Under the pieces are notes generated by a model. That model worked only from the letters and a program-made list of their open reading frames with translations, made no database searches and was not told where the DNA came from. 64,000 bases of DNA from Maniola hyperantus (Eukaryota > Arthropoda > Insecta > Lepidoptera > Nymphalidae): positions 9,734,001 through 9,798,000 of the forward strand of contig NC_048554.1 of assembly GCF_902806685.2 (NCBI RefSeq). Direction: 5' to 3'. A program made the translations under genes and the position numbers. Below, piece after piece: positions 1-11,400 of the stretch; positions within the stretch are counted from its first letter, which is position 1; each line of letters opens with the position of its first letter.

Positions 1-480
1 TGTTAAACAGATGGCTTTTCAAAAATCCCGTGAGACTCTATTCCTAAATAAGCTATGTCTGTAACTATATCGTCAAAATCGGTTGAACAGTTGATGGGCA
101 GTGAATTCTAAAACAGGGTGCGCCACAAAAGGAAACTTAATCAGTGTAATTCCCTGTTTATCATATTTTAATTGAATGTTGCGACCTGACACAAAACTTA
201 TTAAAATTGATTGACGTTGAATTTAATTACAATCCTTTCCTTTGTTCCAGGTTAATATAATAGCGGAATCCTGTAAATAAGGTCTATTACTAAAGCAATA
301 ATCTAAAATCTAGAAACCCCGTAGATAATTAAAATAAGTACTTAACTAATAGTTGACGCTGTAGAAGTGCTAAAAAAACTAGTTCTAGTTTACGCAGTAT
401 CTTCCAATATTAACTGTACTTAACTAATTAAATTAACTATTTTATAGTTGTTAAAGTAAAATAAACTGTGCAAAATGTTT
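1..480. other. AT-rich non-coding flank
   Basis: No coding region, tRNA or clear repeat structure is visible here. It is AT-rich sequence upstream of the first small gene. The promoter of that gene should lie in its distal part, but I see no TATA box I would defend. Confidence 0.4.
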
Positions 481-573
481 CGGAACGCGAAAATCGAGTT
501 TAAATATGTGGGGTCGCCGGGCAGTGTCGAGGGAATAAGTGTTGTGGTTTAAACTAAAAGATATGCCAATAAA

Positions 574-925
574 ATGCCGCAGCGCGCTTCGTCATCGTCC
601 AGCTTGATGCGACCCTTCGTGGTGTTGGCGTTGCCCGGAATGTACCTGCTGTACAAGTACAACCAGTACCGACAACAGCAAATGGAGACCGCGCGGCGAC
701 GGGTCACGGAGCGCGAGCTTATGCACCTCAACACCAAAATTGTAAGTATCTACTAGAGTTGTACTAGCAATGAATTCTAGTATAGTCTGGTAAAGGGCTG
801 CCATAATATTTGAAGCCCGCTCGTACGTGTAGCGCTAAGATCTAGTTGGGCAATAATATAATAACTAACTGCAATCCGTCACACCACAGTCCCAAAGTTC
901 TCAGGTGGAAGAAGCGCCGGAATAA
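574..925 (+). CDS. small single-pass membrane protein, two exons, 67 aa
   Basis: Exon 1 (574-741, 56 codons) ends at a strong donor (ATT|GTAAGT). Exon 2 (890-925) follows an ACACCACAG acceptor in the same phase, adds SQSSQVEEAPE and stops at TAA. An AATAAA lies 44 bases after the stop. Residues about 11-29 (LMRPFVVLALPGMYLLYKY) form one hydrophobic segment, preceded by a Ser-rich N-terminus and followed by a basic amphipathic stretch (QYRQQQMETARRR). This topology resembles small inner-membrane mitochondrial assembly proteins, but I cannot name a family. An out-of-frame upstream ATG at 563 opens a 14-codon ORF overlapping the chosen start, which could dampen translation. CAG at 902-904 is an alternative acceptor for exon 2. 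Unrecognised, but gene structure is convincing. Confidence 0.68.
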
Positions 926-968
926 CCAGCTCTTAGTTTTAAGATGTGATGTGTGGCACAGTTTTGTG

Positions 969-974
969 AATAAA
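969..974 (+). promoter_or_regulatory. poly(A) signal of the small membrane-protein gene
   Basis: AATAAA in a TGTGAATAAACG context, followed by a T-rich stretch, at the usual distance after the stop codon at 925. Confidence 0.7.
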
Positions 975-1536
975 CGTCTTTTCTTTCTTTCAAAGTACAT
1001 TCCTACCTAATTACTTATTACTTCACATGTTACTTACTTAATACATATATAAATGGGACAACTGGTGATCTTGTGGCAATAAAAATCAAGATTTTTACTG
1101 AAAACGAAAATGAAAAATGAAGTTTTGTAAAGCCCATAATAATAACAGGTAGAAGTGAAAAGTTCAAAACCCATTTTTTCTTAATTTTTTCGTCAGTAAT
1201 TTTTAGATTTTATTTCTTCATTCCGATTGTGGTTCATTTTTTAAATAATTAGGTAGGTCAAGAATTTGTATTTTGCTCATAAAGTTTTTGCACAGGTATC
1301 CATAAAACTTCATTTATATTCTGCCCATGAAGTGTTTTTAAATATTATGCTGAAGAATTTCATCTCGAGAGCACCCCGCCCGGGAATCGATAGCCATAAG
1401 CTCTTTGAAGTCTAACGTTAAATCATTATTTCTTGATAGGTATAGATTTTCTTTAACTTATTTTTCTATATTTTTTTAATGAAAATATATTACAATAAAG
1501 CTTAAAGCGGGCATGATTTGTATAGTAATTAGCCTT

Positions 1537-1680
1537 ATCTAATTACTAGATAATGCCCGCGACTTCGTCCGCGTGGATTTAGGTTTTTGAAAATCCCGTG
1601 GGAACTCTCTAATTTTCCGGGACATGAGGATAAGTATATAACGGGTACCTATATAGGCAAGCAACACATGCTATTAACGG
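1537..1680 (-). repeat. Helitron-like fragment (GCCCGCGACTTCGTCCGCG end)
   Basis: The block GATAATGCCCGCGACTTCG... followed by CCCGTGGGAACTCT and TTTTCCGGGA is shared with copies near 24000, 25412, 27268, 31918, 39290, 42890 and 57930. Read on the minus strand it ends in the GACGAAGTCGCGGGC hairpin and a CTAR-type terminus, typical of Helitron 3' ends reported in Lepidoptera. Confidence 0.5.
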
Positions 1681-2147
1681 CGCGGCGTATTTTTTTTTAA
1701 CAAAGAAACTGTGATACACGAGCAAATCAAACTTCAGATTTCAGAAGCTTAAAGTGCCGGGAAAAACTTTCTGTACCTTTAAAAGGGAATATATAGGTTA
1801 TATGGAGGCATATCCATTCGGTTTTGAGTTCGCGAACCAGTAAGGTATCAAAGCAAAGCACGTATTATAGTTTATGCATGACGGACTACCTACTTCACGT
1901 AACGTAGACTAGGTACACTTTGCTGTAAGAAGTAAAATTTTATAGGTATGAAAATAATGTTGAAAAATTTCCCTTCAAGTTTATTTAAGCGGAAATGTAT
2001 TCAGAAGAAATTAGCATGCAGTTTGCTGATTTTAAAATTATTTCTAAGCTACGTATAATTACTTAGGAACGTAGGTAATTTTCATACAACAAAATGTCAA
2101 GGCTGGTTGATTACGAACTTCAACCGTAGGAGGGGGCTTTAAATATT

Positions 2148-2341
2148 AATATAAAAGGAAAAGGTGACTGTCTGACTGATTTATCAACGCACAGCTCAAA
2201 ACAGGACGAAAGACATGCAGCTATTCGTATTCGTATTCGTAGACGTAGACATCCATTTTTAAAAATTCAACCCTTAAGGGTAAAATAGGAATTGAAATTT
2301 ATGTAGTCCATGCGGACAAAGTGTCGGGCATACACTAGTGA
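2148..2341 (+). repeat. Helitron-like repeat, second subfamily
   Basis: It begins ATAAAAGGAAAAGGTGACTG and continues with a CAACGCACAGCTCAAA block, a GGGTAAAATAGG block and GTCCATGCGGACAAAG, ending near an ACTAGTG. Related copies start near 22735, 45640, 57442 and 59517 (+) and 59858 (-). Boundaries are approximate. Confidence 0.5.
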
Positions 2342-2674
2342 TAAATAAATTCATTTCAATTATATATATATTTTTTTTTTTTTGAAATACATTATGTATA
2401 TTTTTTAAGTATTTTAACTATTTTTGGAACAGTTCATACCAACTTCAAGTAACTAAACTTTACGCAATTTCATTCCCAACTCCTTTCAATTATATTTAAA
2501 TAAATAAATATTATTTTAAAAATTATATTCTTCATTGTTTTATAAGTCTAGTTAAGAAAGATAACAAGTCAACACATTTTTTTTAAAATTAAAAAAACAA
2601 ATAATTTCAAATGTATTAAAATACTTGCATTACATTGTTTACACCCCCGACCAAATTTATAAATTTAATAAAAG

Positions 2675-2708
2675 CTAAAAATATCTGTATAGGTACAGAT
2701 ATTTTTAG
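2675..2708. other. perfect 15-bp inverted repeat with 4-nt loop
   Basis: Arms CTAAAAATATCTGTA and TACAGATATTTTTAG flank TAGG. It lies in non-coding DNA. No T-run or coding context suggests a role, and it may be a MITE core. Confidence 0.6.
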
Positions 2709-3117
2709 TGTTCACAATCACTATTTTGTCTCCTGAAAAATTTGGTAATACAGTGACTTATTCCCTTTCTTAATTAACCCATTCAAACAGACATTCGTGA
2801 TTGGATGTAGGTATATGACTTTATACTAAGTATAGTAATGATAGATATTTGTCAGACGGTAATCGACCTCCAACGTAACATGCTGGCAACTGCGCCAAAC
2901 AGCGACACATATTTCCATATCATATTATTAATATAAAAAGCGATGCCAAGGCCATTTTCAGCCCCTGAACCTAAGCATTGCAGTGGTACTTCGGGCCACT
3001 CAGCAAATCACGCAAACTTGTGTCCATTTTTTGCGTAGGCACAAAATAATAGGCGAGGCGAAACACGCAAAGCTGCTGTTTTAGCCAATGACTTCGTAGT
3101 ATACATAGAAGTCATTG

Positions 3118-3745
3118 GTTTACCTTAGAAAGAGAGAGCCAGCGCGTGCCAGACCGTCCTTATTTTATAAAAGCTGAAAGTTTCTCTGCGTGTTATCCCC
3201 AACACTAGGAGGACAGTTTGTTTGGATCATGGAGTCTTTGGAAGATAACTGGTAATAAAGGTGTAAAACATCTTACGTCAAAGTATAAAGTTTAATTTTT
3301 TTATATTTTCTTTGGAGTAGGTACTATTAGTATTAGAAATCATGTCATGCATTGCCAGACACTTAGTATCATGGGAACCCCCTTAAACGTTAAACCCCTT
3401 AAACGTTGATAATTTATTTAACTTTAAAGGTGTCTGGCAGGGGGCTGCCACCATACTAATTGTATGGCAATGCATGACGTAATTCTAATACGTATTGCAT
3501 TGCCATACAATTAGTATGGTGTTATATAATGTTATATAATGACGTATTCTAAAGAAAATATATAAAAATTAGACTTTATACTTTGACGTAAGATTTTCAC
3601 ACCTTTACCTTGTACCTGTTATCTCCCAAAGCCACCATGATCCAACAAACGTTCCTCCCAGTGTTGGGGACAATACGCAGAGTAAGTTTCAGCTTCTATA
3701 AAATAAAGAAGGTCTAGCACGCCCTGGCTCTTAGGCCATTAGGTA
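3118..3745. mobile_element. foldback / long-TIR MITE
   Basis: Long imperfect inverted arms: the left arm (about 3120-3315) carries GAGCCAGCGCGTGCCAGACC, ATCATGGAGTCTTTGG and TTACGTCAAAGTATAAAG. The right arm (about 3547-3740) carries their reverse complements, ending GGCTCTTAGGCCATT. A second inverted pair sits in the centre around TGTATGGCAATGCATGACG (3463-3515). No ORF for a transposase is present, so it is non-autonomous. A half copy lies at 62245-62545. Confidence 0.7.
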
Positions 3746-4054
3746 TAGCTATGAGTCATTTCTCATTAGGTTTCAGTATTGGAAATGTGCTTGATGATTG
3801 GTGATGAAATTTTGTTCGATGAAACAATTTCAGTAGATCTGGTAATAAAATCAAATAGATTTCCAAGTAGTGTAGCTATTTTGCTATTCATCGTAGGTGG
3901 TTGCTAGTAGGAAATATGATAAAATTCAGTTAGGTTTCTATAAAATTAATCATTCAATTCGGAGTAGGTATTTTATAAACTATGTATCTACACAACGTTC
4001 TTATGAGTCAATCCAGTCGAAATATATACCTACTTACTGATTTTTCATCATGAA

Positions 4055-4495
4055 AAAATCGGCCAAGTGCGAGTTAGACTCGCGCACCGAGCGTTCCGTA
4101 CTACAGTCGTATTTTTTAACTAAATAAATTAAAAACTATTATGCAATTTATGTATAAAACAAATAAAAATCTGTTTTAGAATGTACAGGTAAAGAAAGCT
4201 TTTTCATATGATACCCCACTTGGTATAGTACTTAATAATACTTTGAAAATTGAAAATAATAATTATTTGTTCATGAACACATTTTAATTTGTTTTTATGA
4301 TGTATAACCACAAATTCACGGTTTTTAAATTTTCCCCTTATGTTTGCTATAAGACCTACCTACTTGCCAAATTTCATGATTCTAGGTCAACGAGAAGTAT
4401 TGAGCCTCTAGGTTTCTTGACAGACACGAAAGACAGACAGACAACGAAGTGATCCTATAAGGGTTCTCTTTTCCTTTTGAGGTACGGAACCCTAA
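4055..4495 (+). repeat. dispersed repeat, GGTTCCGTA family
   Basis: It starts AAAATCGGCCAAGTGCGAG, passes TTCCGTACTACAGTCGTA, TCATATGATACCCCAC and TTCATGATTCTAGGTCAACG, then a short GACAGACAGACA run, and ends AGGTACGGAACCCTAAAAA. Other copies: 21115-21590 (-), 42035-42205 (-), 42562-42880 (-), 44773-45232 (+). Non-coding family of unknown class. Confidence 0.65.
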
Positions 4496-5083
4496 AAATT
4501 TAGAGTTTTCTCAGGCTTATGCATTACATACCTATTTTTTATGTAAGTATATAATTTTCACTTCTTTGGTGGTGAAATAGGTTATCTCTTGTAAACCTTC
4601 GATCGATCAGACAGACACAAGAGATTACAAGTCGTGGCATTATGTGCACTTTCCTTCACGCCCTATTTGCTAAACGTCATAAATCGTTACCTACCAGCTA
4701 TTACACAACAGTGCCGACTCTTGGCCGATACCTCACATACGTTGTACACACATAGAGATCAATACGTCACTAGTTACGTCAAAGGACGTTAGGGGATAAG
4801 TTAAAATCACGTGGAACTGAATTTAACATCGAAACGTTTTTAGCGAGTATCTACCTTCTTATTGTTAGTTTATCGGCAACTGCCAGACGTAAAAATTGCC
4901 TGTGAAAGTTTTTCATTCCATAAACTTAGTTTACTTGTAGGTAGGTATCGGTAAAACTGTGTATTACTTGACAAATCTCCCGTGACATGTGTTTGCAGAG
5001 AAATCCAGACTTCGTACGACATTATAACATTATGCGACTGACGACTGACGAATGCATAGGTAATATTATGTGGACCAGGGGTG

Positions 5084-5420
5084 TTACGGATATTCGCATC
5101 CGCATCCGTAAATGCAGAACATTCGCATTGTTTCAGGCATCCGCATCAATTAATGCGGAGTTTTTACGGATGCGTATACATATTTGCAACAAATAACGAC
5201 CTGCAAAGAAAGTCGGCGGGGCCAGAGTAGCGCGTGCCTCGCGCTTGATATCTTCGTTCACTAACTAACCAATCAAAAAGTGTACAATGGTACCCAGCAG
5301 GGGTGTTACAGATATGCGCATCTGCATCCGCATATGCGGAACATTCGCATTAGTTGAGACATCCGTGATCCGCATTGGCATCCACATCCGCGGATGTCAA
5401 GATATTAGCATCCGCAACAA
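5084..5420 (+). repeat. two hAT-like MITE pieces (CAGGGGTGTTAC ends)
   Basis: CCAGGGGTGTTACGGATAT (5086 onward) and GCAGGGGTGTTACAGATAT (5298 onward) both lead into CGCATCCGCATCCG-type sequence. CAGGGGTG is a common hAT terminal inverted repeat start. The matching right ends were not found, so these are partial. Confidence 0.45.
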
Positions 5421-6137
5421 CTTTGATGTGGACACAAAAGTTCGTGACTCAAGATGTCGAGTAACGCTGTGTGACTTCACGCGATGTCACTGGCTTTACA
5501 GGATGAAGGAAAAAACGTGTTTCCTTCAGCTAAATAATAATGATTCTATAGGCCCGCCAGTGTAGGTGAAGCCTCGCTAGTAAATAATACGTGCTAGCAA
5601 ATTATTCCTAATAAAAAAAATGTTGCCAGTTCGCAGTCGATATGATAAACACACGGCTCCTAGCCATTTTGCTTTAGCTATTTCTTCTCTCTCTTCTTCG
5701 CTCTCTCTTCTCTCAGATGCAGCCATTTCTTATCTCTCTCTTGATAAGTCAAAAGTCAAATGATTTATTCCATTCAGATTGTGTAATATTGAATAAACTT
5801 TCTGTTGGTCAATTGCTGATTTTGCAATACTTAGTACAGTACATTATTTCCGCGAAACTCAAGTTAAAACTTAATTTGCGAGTCTAATTTGTTGGTGTGC
5901 TTAAGTTCAAGTGTACCTACCTAGCGCTGAACTCCGTTTCAGTTTTATGAACTTTTTAACTGAAAAGTCGTTCAGAAACTTAGTCCGGTGATTGCGAAGA
6001 TATTTTTCAGATTAAACGAGTCGCTCCACTCAACTGTAATTGGTCTGCTCGTTTGACGTCACTGAGGTAATTTGTCATGGCAGCTATTTTCTTTACAAAG
6101 TTTTTCAGAAATTCAGGGAATTTACCAGCCTTACTCA

Positions 6138-6215
6138 GTGCGGACGAGCGCGGGTGACGTGCGGGTGTGCGGGGCGTCCCCCGATTCATACCTCGATTGC
6201 CTTCTCGACCTTCGA
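6138..6215. repeat. GC-rich palindromic MITE remnant
   Basis: The GTGCGGACGAGCGCGGGTGAC ... GTGCGGGGCG ... CGATTGCC core is shared with copies at 48652-48780, 50219-50301 and 60268-60392. It stands out by GC content against AT-rich surroundings. Confidence 0.5.
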
Positions 6216-7074
6216 TAGTCAGGTTTAATTCTAGAAACAAAAGCAAAATGGGTAAAAGTAGGGACCAAAAATGCCTAATTCACAGCCATACTATCGCCAG
6301 ACCAAAGATAGAGCGAATTTTGAAATCATTAATTTATAAATTGACCAATTTGAGAATCGAACCCGGGAGGACCTCACGTTTATGAAGCCACAGTACGCAC
6401 ACCGCTAAGCCAGAGAGTTCATCAACCCACTAACTCCTCGCCTACCTCTTATTGTATCTATTTTTAACCAGAAGAATAGAGATTTGTACAGGACGCCCTA
6501 ATCAATCTTCTTGTTATGACGTCATAGCTTTGAACCCCGAAAGGATCTTTTCTAAATATAGACTGTTAGCCTTAGCGGCAAAGGTCATTACGGCAAAAGT
6601 TCTTTATCAGATAAATGCTAATCCGAGGAGCGGTATGTACCCTAATTTTGTGTAAATAACGTACAGTACACATTCCGGCAATGCTTTAGTGCATCCAGCT
6701 ATTAAAAAAAGGCTAATTTATTAAAATCAGATTCTCTTAAAAAATGGTTCCCAAAGTTTTCTTTATTTGCATTTGCAGCTAAATATAAAACACTTTCACG
6801 AATAGGGCTATAAGAGTGCACCTATTAATACGACACGGCCAAGGTAGAACGTCGCCCGCCCCTGTTTCCCTCTCGACGGTGAACTATTGTTGTTTTCTAT
6901 AGTTCCAGCATTCCAACTTATTTATAAACCTATAGCAGAACTTCTGAATGTACGTGTGAACTTATTGCGAACTTACCAGTGTCAAACCAATGCTACTTTG
7001 CTACAACCAAAATTACTTTATGCTATGCGTAGGCGCGTAATTTCATACAATACTCATCATTCCACGTGATCAGA

Positions 7075-7215
7075 GCAGGAATGAGGAGATCCGTAGTCTC
7101 AACCAGGGCATAGTACTATTATATTATTCTGTGACCAGAGTAACCGATATAGCCCATCCATCGAGTTGTGAAGCTGAAGCGGTAATGAATGGGGCACATA
7201 ATATTTCGGAGAATC
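7075..7215 (+). mobile_element. RTE-clade LINE 3' fragment
   Basis: AGGAATGAGGAGATCCGTAG, GTAACCGATATAGCCCAT and GTGAAGCTGAAGCGGTAATG correspond to the C-terminal region of RTE-type reverse transcriptases (R.RTKV.DI...KLKWQWAGH). Better copies of this region are at 27920-28235 (-) and 49495-49765 (+). Short and decayed. Confidence 0.5.
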
Positions 7216-8143
7216 TAGAATAAGCTTCTAGACAAGCGCGCTCCATCTAAGGCTGCATCCTCACTTTCCAGCAGTTTTGTTGCAGCCAAGAACTAGTATA
7301 TAAATTAAAAAAAGAAAAGAAAATACTCACTAAAACTTCAAAGCAAAATAATGTTGGTTCTCTGTCTAAGAGTCGTTAAGACTAATAATGTACCTAACAA
7401 CAAACTAGAACTACCGCGTAGCTATCTTTCTAGACAACTATGTTTTTAAGTTGAACTCGTCAAAACTACATAGTTACAGATAGACAGCAAAAATAACTTT
7501 TTCAAGAGCTGTTATGTTGAGAGAGGTGCATGTGGGTGCTCACTCACAAAGGCTTTACGTCATGCCCGAATACCAATTAGACATTTCCTGCGTCCTAAAT
7601 TCACAAACAACTCTCATTTGCGACACTAGTATATCTAAGGGTCGGGACTGAGGTTCTTTTGAAATATATTCTTAACTTTTCATTCAATATGAATTTATAT
7701 ACATGAAATGCCTGAGATCTTTAATGTATTTAAACCAAAACTAAATACAGCACATAAATATAAGTCCCGCAAATTTCTATTACGCTGAAACCATGTCTCA
7801 TTAAGATCGAAATGACGTCATTTTTACCCACGCGCATTACCAATTTGTGTTAATATTTAAGGGTTTAATAAATTTAGCAAAACTTCTTGGAAAGAAATTC
7901 GAACCCTTCAAACCAATTCAGAATGTTGAAATCCGTTTAAATCTCTTAAATGACAGACGACTAACATTGACATCACCAAATCAAAATATCATTCACGATT
8001 CATGAACAAAATTCTTGCATGGATTCAAGAATTAATTAAATAAGTAAACTCAAAAAAATAATGATCTAAACTGAGCAAGTACGAAACATTATTATAAAAC
8101 GACAGCAACTTCCATAACCAATACGCAAATCTTGATAGTAAAA

Positions 8144-8486
8144 ATGCACCCATCAAAAGTATTTACTCTCACGAAAGGACTATGGGATAATGTGCTTAAC
8201 TTTTCTCGGGTGTTTGTAAATAATGGTGCAAATCGTAGACGGTATGCGAAACGAGCGAGGGATAATCCTTGTATCTTCAGCTTATCGCGAATTCGGGTAA
8301 ATAATAGTGTAACTAACAGAGGGTATGCGAAGAAACCGAGTGATGATTGTAGAAAAGCTTGCGTTGATATACCACCGGAAGTAGACCCCGTATGCAATCA
8401 ACCAAATGAAAGAAAAACTAAGAAGAAGCAGGGCATCTTGCACAAGATCAAACTGAAAATCGTCGAAGGAGGAACAAATTTTGGGA
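8144..8486 (+). CDS. MDH-like gene, proposed exon 1 (basic leader)
   Basis: Open from ATG 8132 or 8144 to a stop at 8512. The GGGA|GTAACT donor at 8486/8487 leaves phase 1, which exon 2 completes with CG. The product begins MHPSKVFTLTKGLWDNVLNF and is rich in Arg/Lys with few acidic residues at first, like a mitochondrial presequence. It contains a 27-codon tandem repeat: SRVFVNNGANRRRYAKRARD versus SRIRVNNSVTNRGYAKKPSD. The donor is only moderate, so this ORF could belong elsewhere. Confidence 0.5.
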
Positions 8487-11400
8487 GTAACTATGTCATT
8501 TGTCATACCTAACTTGTTTTAAATTCTCTCACTCTGGAAATCCATTAATAATAGCACAGAGTAAGGATGATATTGTGGCTAATTCCATTGTACACAATCT
8601 CAAAACTAAACTAAAATGACACGTCTAAATCTAATGCTATCCCTTTCATAATCTTGTTTGCGGAAAAGGATAGCACTAGATTTAGACCTGTTAATTTAGT
8701 TTAGTTTAGAGATTGTGTACAAGAGGATCAGCCCCATTGTTATTCTTTATAGTCTATTTAGGTGTAAGTAATAAGATTCTACTTTTCTTGGAGGCCTAGC
8801 TTATTCCTTATAAAAAAAATCAATTTCTGTACGCGCATTTTACTAGCTAGTTTCTTGTATGTCACTTAAGTAAATAATAAACTTACTATTGATCTCGGTT
8901 GCATTGTTCTGCTTTGATCAGGATAAAAGCGACACTTGCGATTTTTCTGCGTCCCAAATTGGATACACCTTACTAGCTGGATTCTGAGTATCATGTCATT
9001 ACATTTCTGCTCGTCCTTACACAGCGCCATTTCTCCGCCTCCAATGTAAAGACAAGGTGTGCAAGGAAGTGGTCGTGTCTGAACCGAAGGCGTTGCCCGA
9101 TCCAGTGCCTCAGCCGATCCCGCTACCGCCGCCTCGGCCTGCTGTCCAAGTATCGGTGCTAGGTGCTGACACTACCTTAGGACAGTATGTCGCATTGCTG
9201 CTCAAACAGTGCCCTTGCATAAAAAAGTAAGTAGATGAATTTTCAGTGGACGTATTTCGTGTTTAATGATACCTGACTCGCCTTGGCATGGTACGGGTGG
9301 GATTACTCATTCTATGTATAGACTAAATGTGAATGTGATGATCAGCATTTACTTATGTTTGGGTTTTTGCAATGTCTTTGCAAGCTCATCTCATCCTAGA
9401 TCTTGCCTTTCATGCCATCGAGTTTTATTGTAAAGATGAAGAAATCATATAGTATAAGTCAATTCTATTTATTATTATTTCGTTGGTACATTGAAAGACT
9501 TAAAGCAAACATTACGCTACTAAAATTTGCTACGATAGGTGTATAAAATGTATGCACTATAGCTATGCAACCCACTGCAATGAGGATGTTCCATTTAGGA
9601 GTAACACCCGTGTGAGCAATTGCTTCCTACACTATGTTTATCTTATTAAAATTTCATCTTAGATTACCTTTATTATCATTTGATACAAAAATTTCTAGTT
9701 GTTGAGATCATACCCGATTCAAAAGTGTCAGAAGAATCTGGATGATTTGAGAACAATGCTATTGCAGACTCAAGTTTTGTAAATTGTTCTACTGCAACCT
9801 TGCTATTCATAAACACATTTTTAGGTGCATCGGTGCAATACTCTCCTCGAAAGTATCTTTTTTGTCTGGTAATATATTTTAAGATGTTACATGTATAGGT
9901 GACCTCTCCTTGAAAGTGCAGTATTAGGTAATTTCACGAATAGTTCAATAATAATATACAAAGTGCAGACGCTCATTAAATTACATGCGTACTCGTGATA
10001 AAGAGGCATCACTCTCTCTCAATTTAATTACTTGTGCCCATGCAAAAACTCACGTCGGTCCATTGCTCCGGTGCGGCGTGATTGAAGGACAACTCAAAAA
10101 GCAAGCTCACTTTCGCATTTATAATTATTATGGGTAGTGATGAAAAATTAGCTTTGTAAAGTTTAGAACCATAAGCGTTGTGTAAATATAGAGTTATTTC
10201 ATTATTGCAGTGCCTGTCCATAATACGAATATTTGATAGAGCTTCATTTTATTCGTTCCATGAGGCCAGCATGACGCATGGCCCCTCTGGGACCGTTCGT
10301 CTTTTAGTTACATAACATCAATTTCATCCGTAATGTTTATTTACACGAGCGCCCTGAAACCCGACATAAATAATGGACTTTTAGGCTTCATCCATATTGC
10401 ACCTTTTTGTGTAAGCTCTTAATCTCGCTACTATGATAAAGAAAGCCTTTTTCCTCCAGTCAGCCTTTAATAGGCTGTTACTTTGTCTTAGGGTTAAGTC
10501 TAATGTAAGTCCCTCTATTGACACATGATTTGAACGACTCTTAAGAATGTCAAGACCTGCGTACCAATTGTGGCCGATGGGGGTTTATTTCATCGGTTGC
10601 CCTTGACTTCATTACATACCGTTACCTTAGACCTTTTCTTGAAAGCGACTTCTATAGAATTACGGAAAACAAGTAGTCCGATCTGAAGTTGCAGCATGGC
10701 GCAGATACAGCCCCGCTGAGATCTGTTTTTGACTTTTCTACACTGCGCAGTTATATGCCTCGCGTTCAGATTGGACTAGTTGCGATCACCGTTTACTGTA
10801 AATTTTCTCTTAATATAGCAATGTTGCTTGGCAGTACGAGAGGTACTGGTAACTAACTAAATTCTCTCACGGGATAAGGGTATTGACGCCCTCAATCACT
10901 TCAGTTTCGAATAAATGAGTTTCTTGAACTGTGTTCTCATGCTTGTTCGTCAGAAATATCAAGGGGTAAACAAAATGGACTTCCATCCTCTGTGCTTTCT
11001 ATATTAATTTATCGCCCTTGTACGCTCAAAGGCTTTAGTATAAAAACACACTCAAAAGGTTAACAATCCCACAGTTATGAGTGCCATGGCGTCGTCCAAA
11101 AACATTTTCCATTTTCATTTCCTCGTAAAAATATATGATTACTTTTGTCCAGTTTTATTTCAGCGGTCAGTTTTATTTATCTTTTTGCTTTTCAACTTTT
11201 CTCATTGAACATGTTTCGGCTTCACTTGGAATTTGTATAGGCTTTCATTCGTTATACTGAAGTTTTGCGTATTCTATCAAGTAGGGTTGTTGAATAAGGT
11301 CAAGGGTATACGATGGTTTGATTTATTGGTTTACAAATATACCTATTTTGAGATTTAATGGAGTAAAAAGGATTAAGTTGTAGCAGAGATAATGTATACT

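Larger units (their letters stand above)
975..8130. other. intergenic, repeat-rich
   Basis: About 7 kb without a supported gene. It holds Helitron-like pieces (1537-1680, 2148-2341), a foldback element (3118-3745), a copy of the GGTTCCGTA repeat (4055-4495), two hAT-like MITE pieces (5084-5420), a GC-rich MITE remnant (6138-6215) and an RTE LINE scrap (7075-7215). Short ORFs here carry no recognisable domain. Confidence 0.6.

Noticed and set aside
10024..10221. 65-codon minus ORF
   Set aside because: Body sequence of a Helitron-like repeat (CATGCAAAAACTCACG, GTGATTGAAGGAC).
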